Source of the DNA: Prolixibacteraceae bacterium
GTDB taxonomy: Bacteria > Bacteroidota > Bacteroidia > Bacteroidales > Prolixibacteraceae
Assembly: GCA_023228025.1 (NCBI GenBank)
Contig: JALOCD010000105.1
Coordinates: 1-14,990, forward strand
Length of the DNA: 14,990 nucleotides
Reading direction: 5' to 3'
The number at the start of each line of letters is the position of its first letter. The first letter of the stretch is position 1. The notes below the pieces were generated by a model, which saw only the letters and a list, made by a program, of their open reading frames with translations, was not told the origin of the DNA and ran no database searches. The position numbers and the translations under genes are program-made. Below, piece after piece: positions 14,209 through 14,990 of this stretch.

Positions 14209-14990
14209 TGCATGGCTAGTAGTTGCATTGCTTTTTTTTATAGGTGCCTTAAATTATCTCGATCGTATAATGATCACTACCATGCGAACTTCAATTGTCG
14301 ACGCAATGCCGATGAGCGATGCTCAATTCGGTCTTCTTACATCGGCTTTTTTATGGACATACGGTTTATTGAGTCCGTTTGCAGGATTTCTTGCCGACAA
14401 ATTTAATCGCAGCCGTGTTGTTATCGTTAGCTTATTCGTCTGGTCAATTGTAACATGGTTGACAGCTTACTCAAGGACATTTGAACAATTACTTGTAACA
14501 CGAATACTAATGGGCATCAGTGAAGCATGTTACATTCCTGCAGCTCTTGCACTTATTGCAGATTACCACCGAAGCTCTACTCGTTCCCTTGCTACAGGAA
14601 TTCATATGACAGGAATTATGGTTGGATCTAGCCTTGGCTTTCTGGGTGGATTGATCGCGGAAAGGCATACATGGAATTACGCATTTATCTTTTTTGGTAT
14701 ATTGGGTACAGTGTATTCATTTGTGGTCGCATTCATTCTTCGGGATCCACCCGAAAACAGCGTTTGCACGGTAAAGGGAAAATCCGAAAACAAAATCAAC
14801 TTCTTTGCCGGTATCAGTGATCTGTTCAAAAAGAGATCCGTCCTTCTTATGCTTGGTTACTGGAGTCTGTTTGGAGTTGTCGGTTGGCTGGTCATAGGGT
14901 GGCTTCCTACTTATTATAAAGAGCATTTCAAACTTCCCCAGGGGGTTGCAGGTCTGTATGCAACTGGTTATTTATACCCTGCATCAATAG
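14192..14990 (+). CDS. MFS transporter, anion:cation symporter (ACS)-like, partial (runs off the right edge)
   Basis: The frame opens at ATG 14192, inside the aldolase gene in another frame, and continues without a stop to the window end, giving 266 complete codons of an expected 400 to 440. It starts MGERFNAWLVVALLFFIGAL and shows NYLDR (21-25) at the end of helix 1, typical of ACS-family sugar-acid/hexuronate transporters. The MFS motif A is at 65-75 (GFLADKFNRSR). Helices are visible at about 7-20, 46-66, 74-92, 98-123, 135-155 and 162-183. A charged central loop (RDPPENS through FKKRS, 184-215) precedes helix 7 at about 217-238. The protein is therefore cut in the second half. The 17-bp overlap suggests coupled expression with the aldolase. 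Uptake of the aldolase pathway's sugar or sugar acid is the likely role. Confidence 0.9.
   Translation, partial: MGERFNAWLVVALLFFIGALNYLDRIMITTMRTSIVDAMPMSDAQFGLLTSAFLWTYGLLSPFAGFLADKFNRSRVVIVSLFVWSIVTWLTAYSRTFEQLLVTRILMGISEACYIPAALALIADYHRSSTRSLATGIHMTGIMVGSSLGFLGGLIAERHTWNYAFIFFGILGTVYSFVVAFILRDPPENSVCTVKGKSENKINFFAGISDLFKKRSVLLMLGYWSLFGVVGWLVIGWLPTYYKEHFKLPQGVAGLYATGYLYPASI

Noticed and set aside
14212..14406. 64-codon plus-strand frame after the aldolase
   Set aside because: The MFS transporter occupies another frame of the same strand with clear motifs from ATG 14192.
1..14990. CRISPR arrays, tRNA or rRNA genes, intact insertion sequences
   Set aside because: No regularly spaced repeats, cloverleaf-like sequence, rRNA motifs or transposase frame were seen anywhere in the window.

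Overview
The window comes from a Bacteroidota genome. The evidence is a SusC/SusD pair with its own ECF sigma factor and FecR-type anti-sigma factor, a near absence of Shine-Dalgarno sequences, moderately AT-rich DNA, lipoprotein and Sec signal peptides on the carbohydrate-handling proteins, and a FISUMP-domain protein. It reads as a polysaccharide utilisation locus (PUL) joined to a sugar or sugar-acid catabolic and uptake module. Both ends cut through genes: a zinc-dependent dehydrogenase at the left and an MFS transporter at the right.

Layout. 1-1002 (minus): zinc-type medium-chain dehydrogenase lacking only its last residues. 1003-1241: divergent intergenic region. 1242-2865 (plus): ECF sigma factor and FecR-like anti-sigma factor. 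2866-2979: a leader with up to three tandem hairpins, two sharing the hexaloop CTGAAA. 2980-7934: SusC-like TonB-dependent receptor with an STN signalling domain, then a SusD-like lipoprotein 11 bp downstream. 7935-8578: a gene-free stretch with two terminator-like stem-loops, a block of raised GC that looks like structured RNA (possibly a decayed group II intron 5' ribozyme, not proven), and an AT-rich leader. 8579-10882: GH95-like glycoside hydrolase lipoprotein with substitutions at catalytic positions. 10907-11644: secreted FISUMP-domain protein. 11645-11811: a spacer spanned by a 10-bp inverted repeat. 11812-13248: secreted beta-propeller protein of a family abundant in planctomycetes. 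13402-14208: HpcH/HpaI-type aldolase. 14192-14990 and beyond: MFS transporter overlapping the aldolase by 17 bp.

How the genes could work together (inference). A glycan bound by SusD and imported by SusC would signal through the STN domain to FecR, releasing the ECF sigma factor. The GH95-like lipoprotein and the beta-propeller protein would trim the glycan outside the cytoplasm. GH95 enzymes act on L-fucose or L-galactose residues. The dehydrogenase, the 2-keto-3-deoxy sugar-acid-type aldolase and the ACS-like MFS transporter fit a non-phosphorylative route for a deoxysugar or sugar acid. The substrate cannot be fixed from sequence alone.

The best leads for something undescribed are the repeated-loop leader before susC, the GH95-like enzyme with altered catalytic residues, the planctomycete-type beta-propeller protein, and the RNA-like block at 8128-8445. 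No CRISPR array, tRNA, rRNA or intact insertion sequence was seen.
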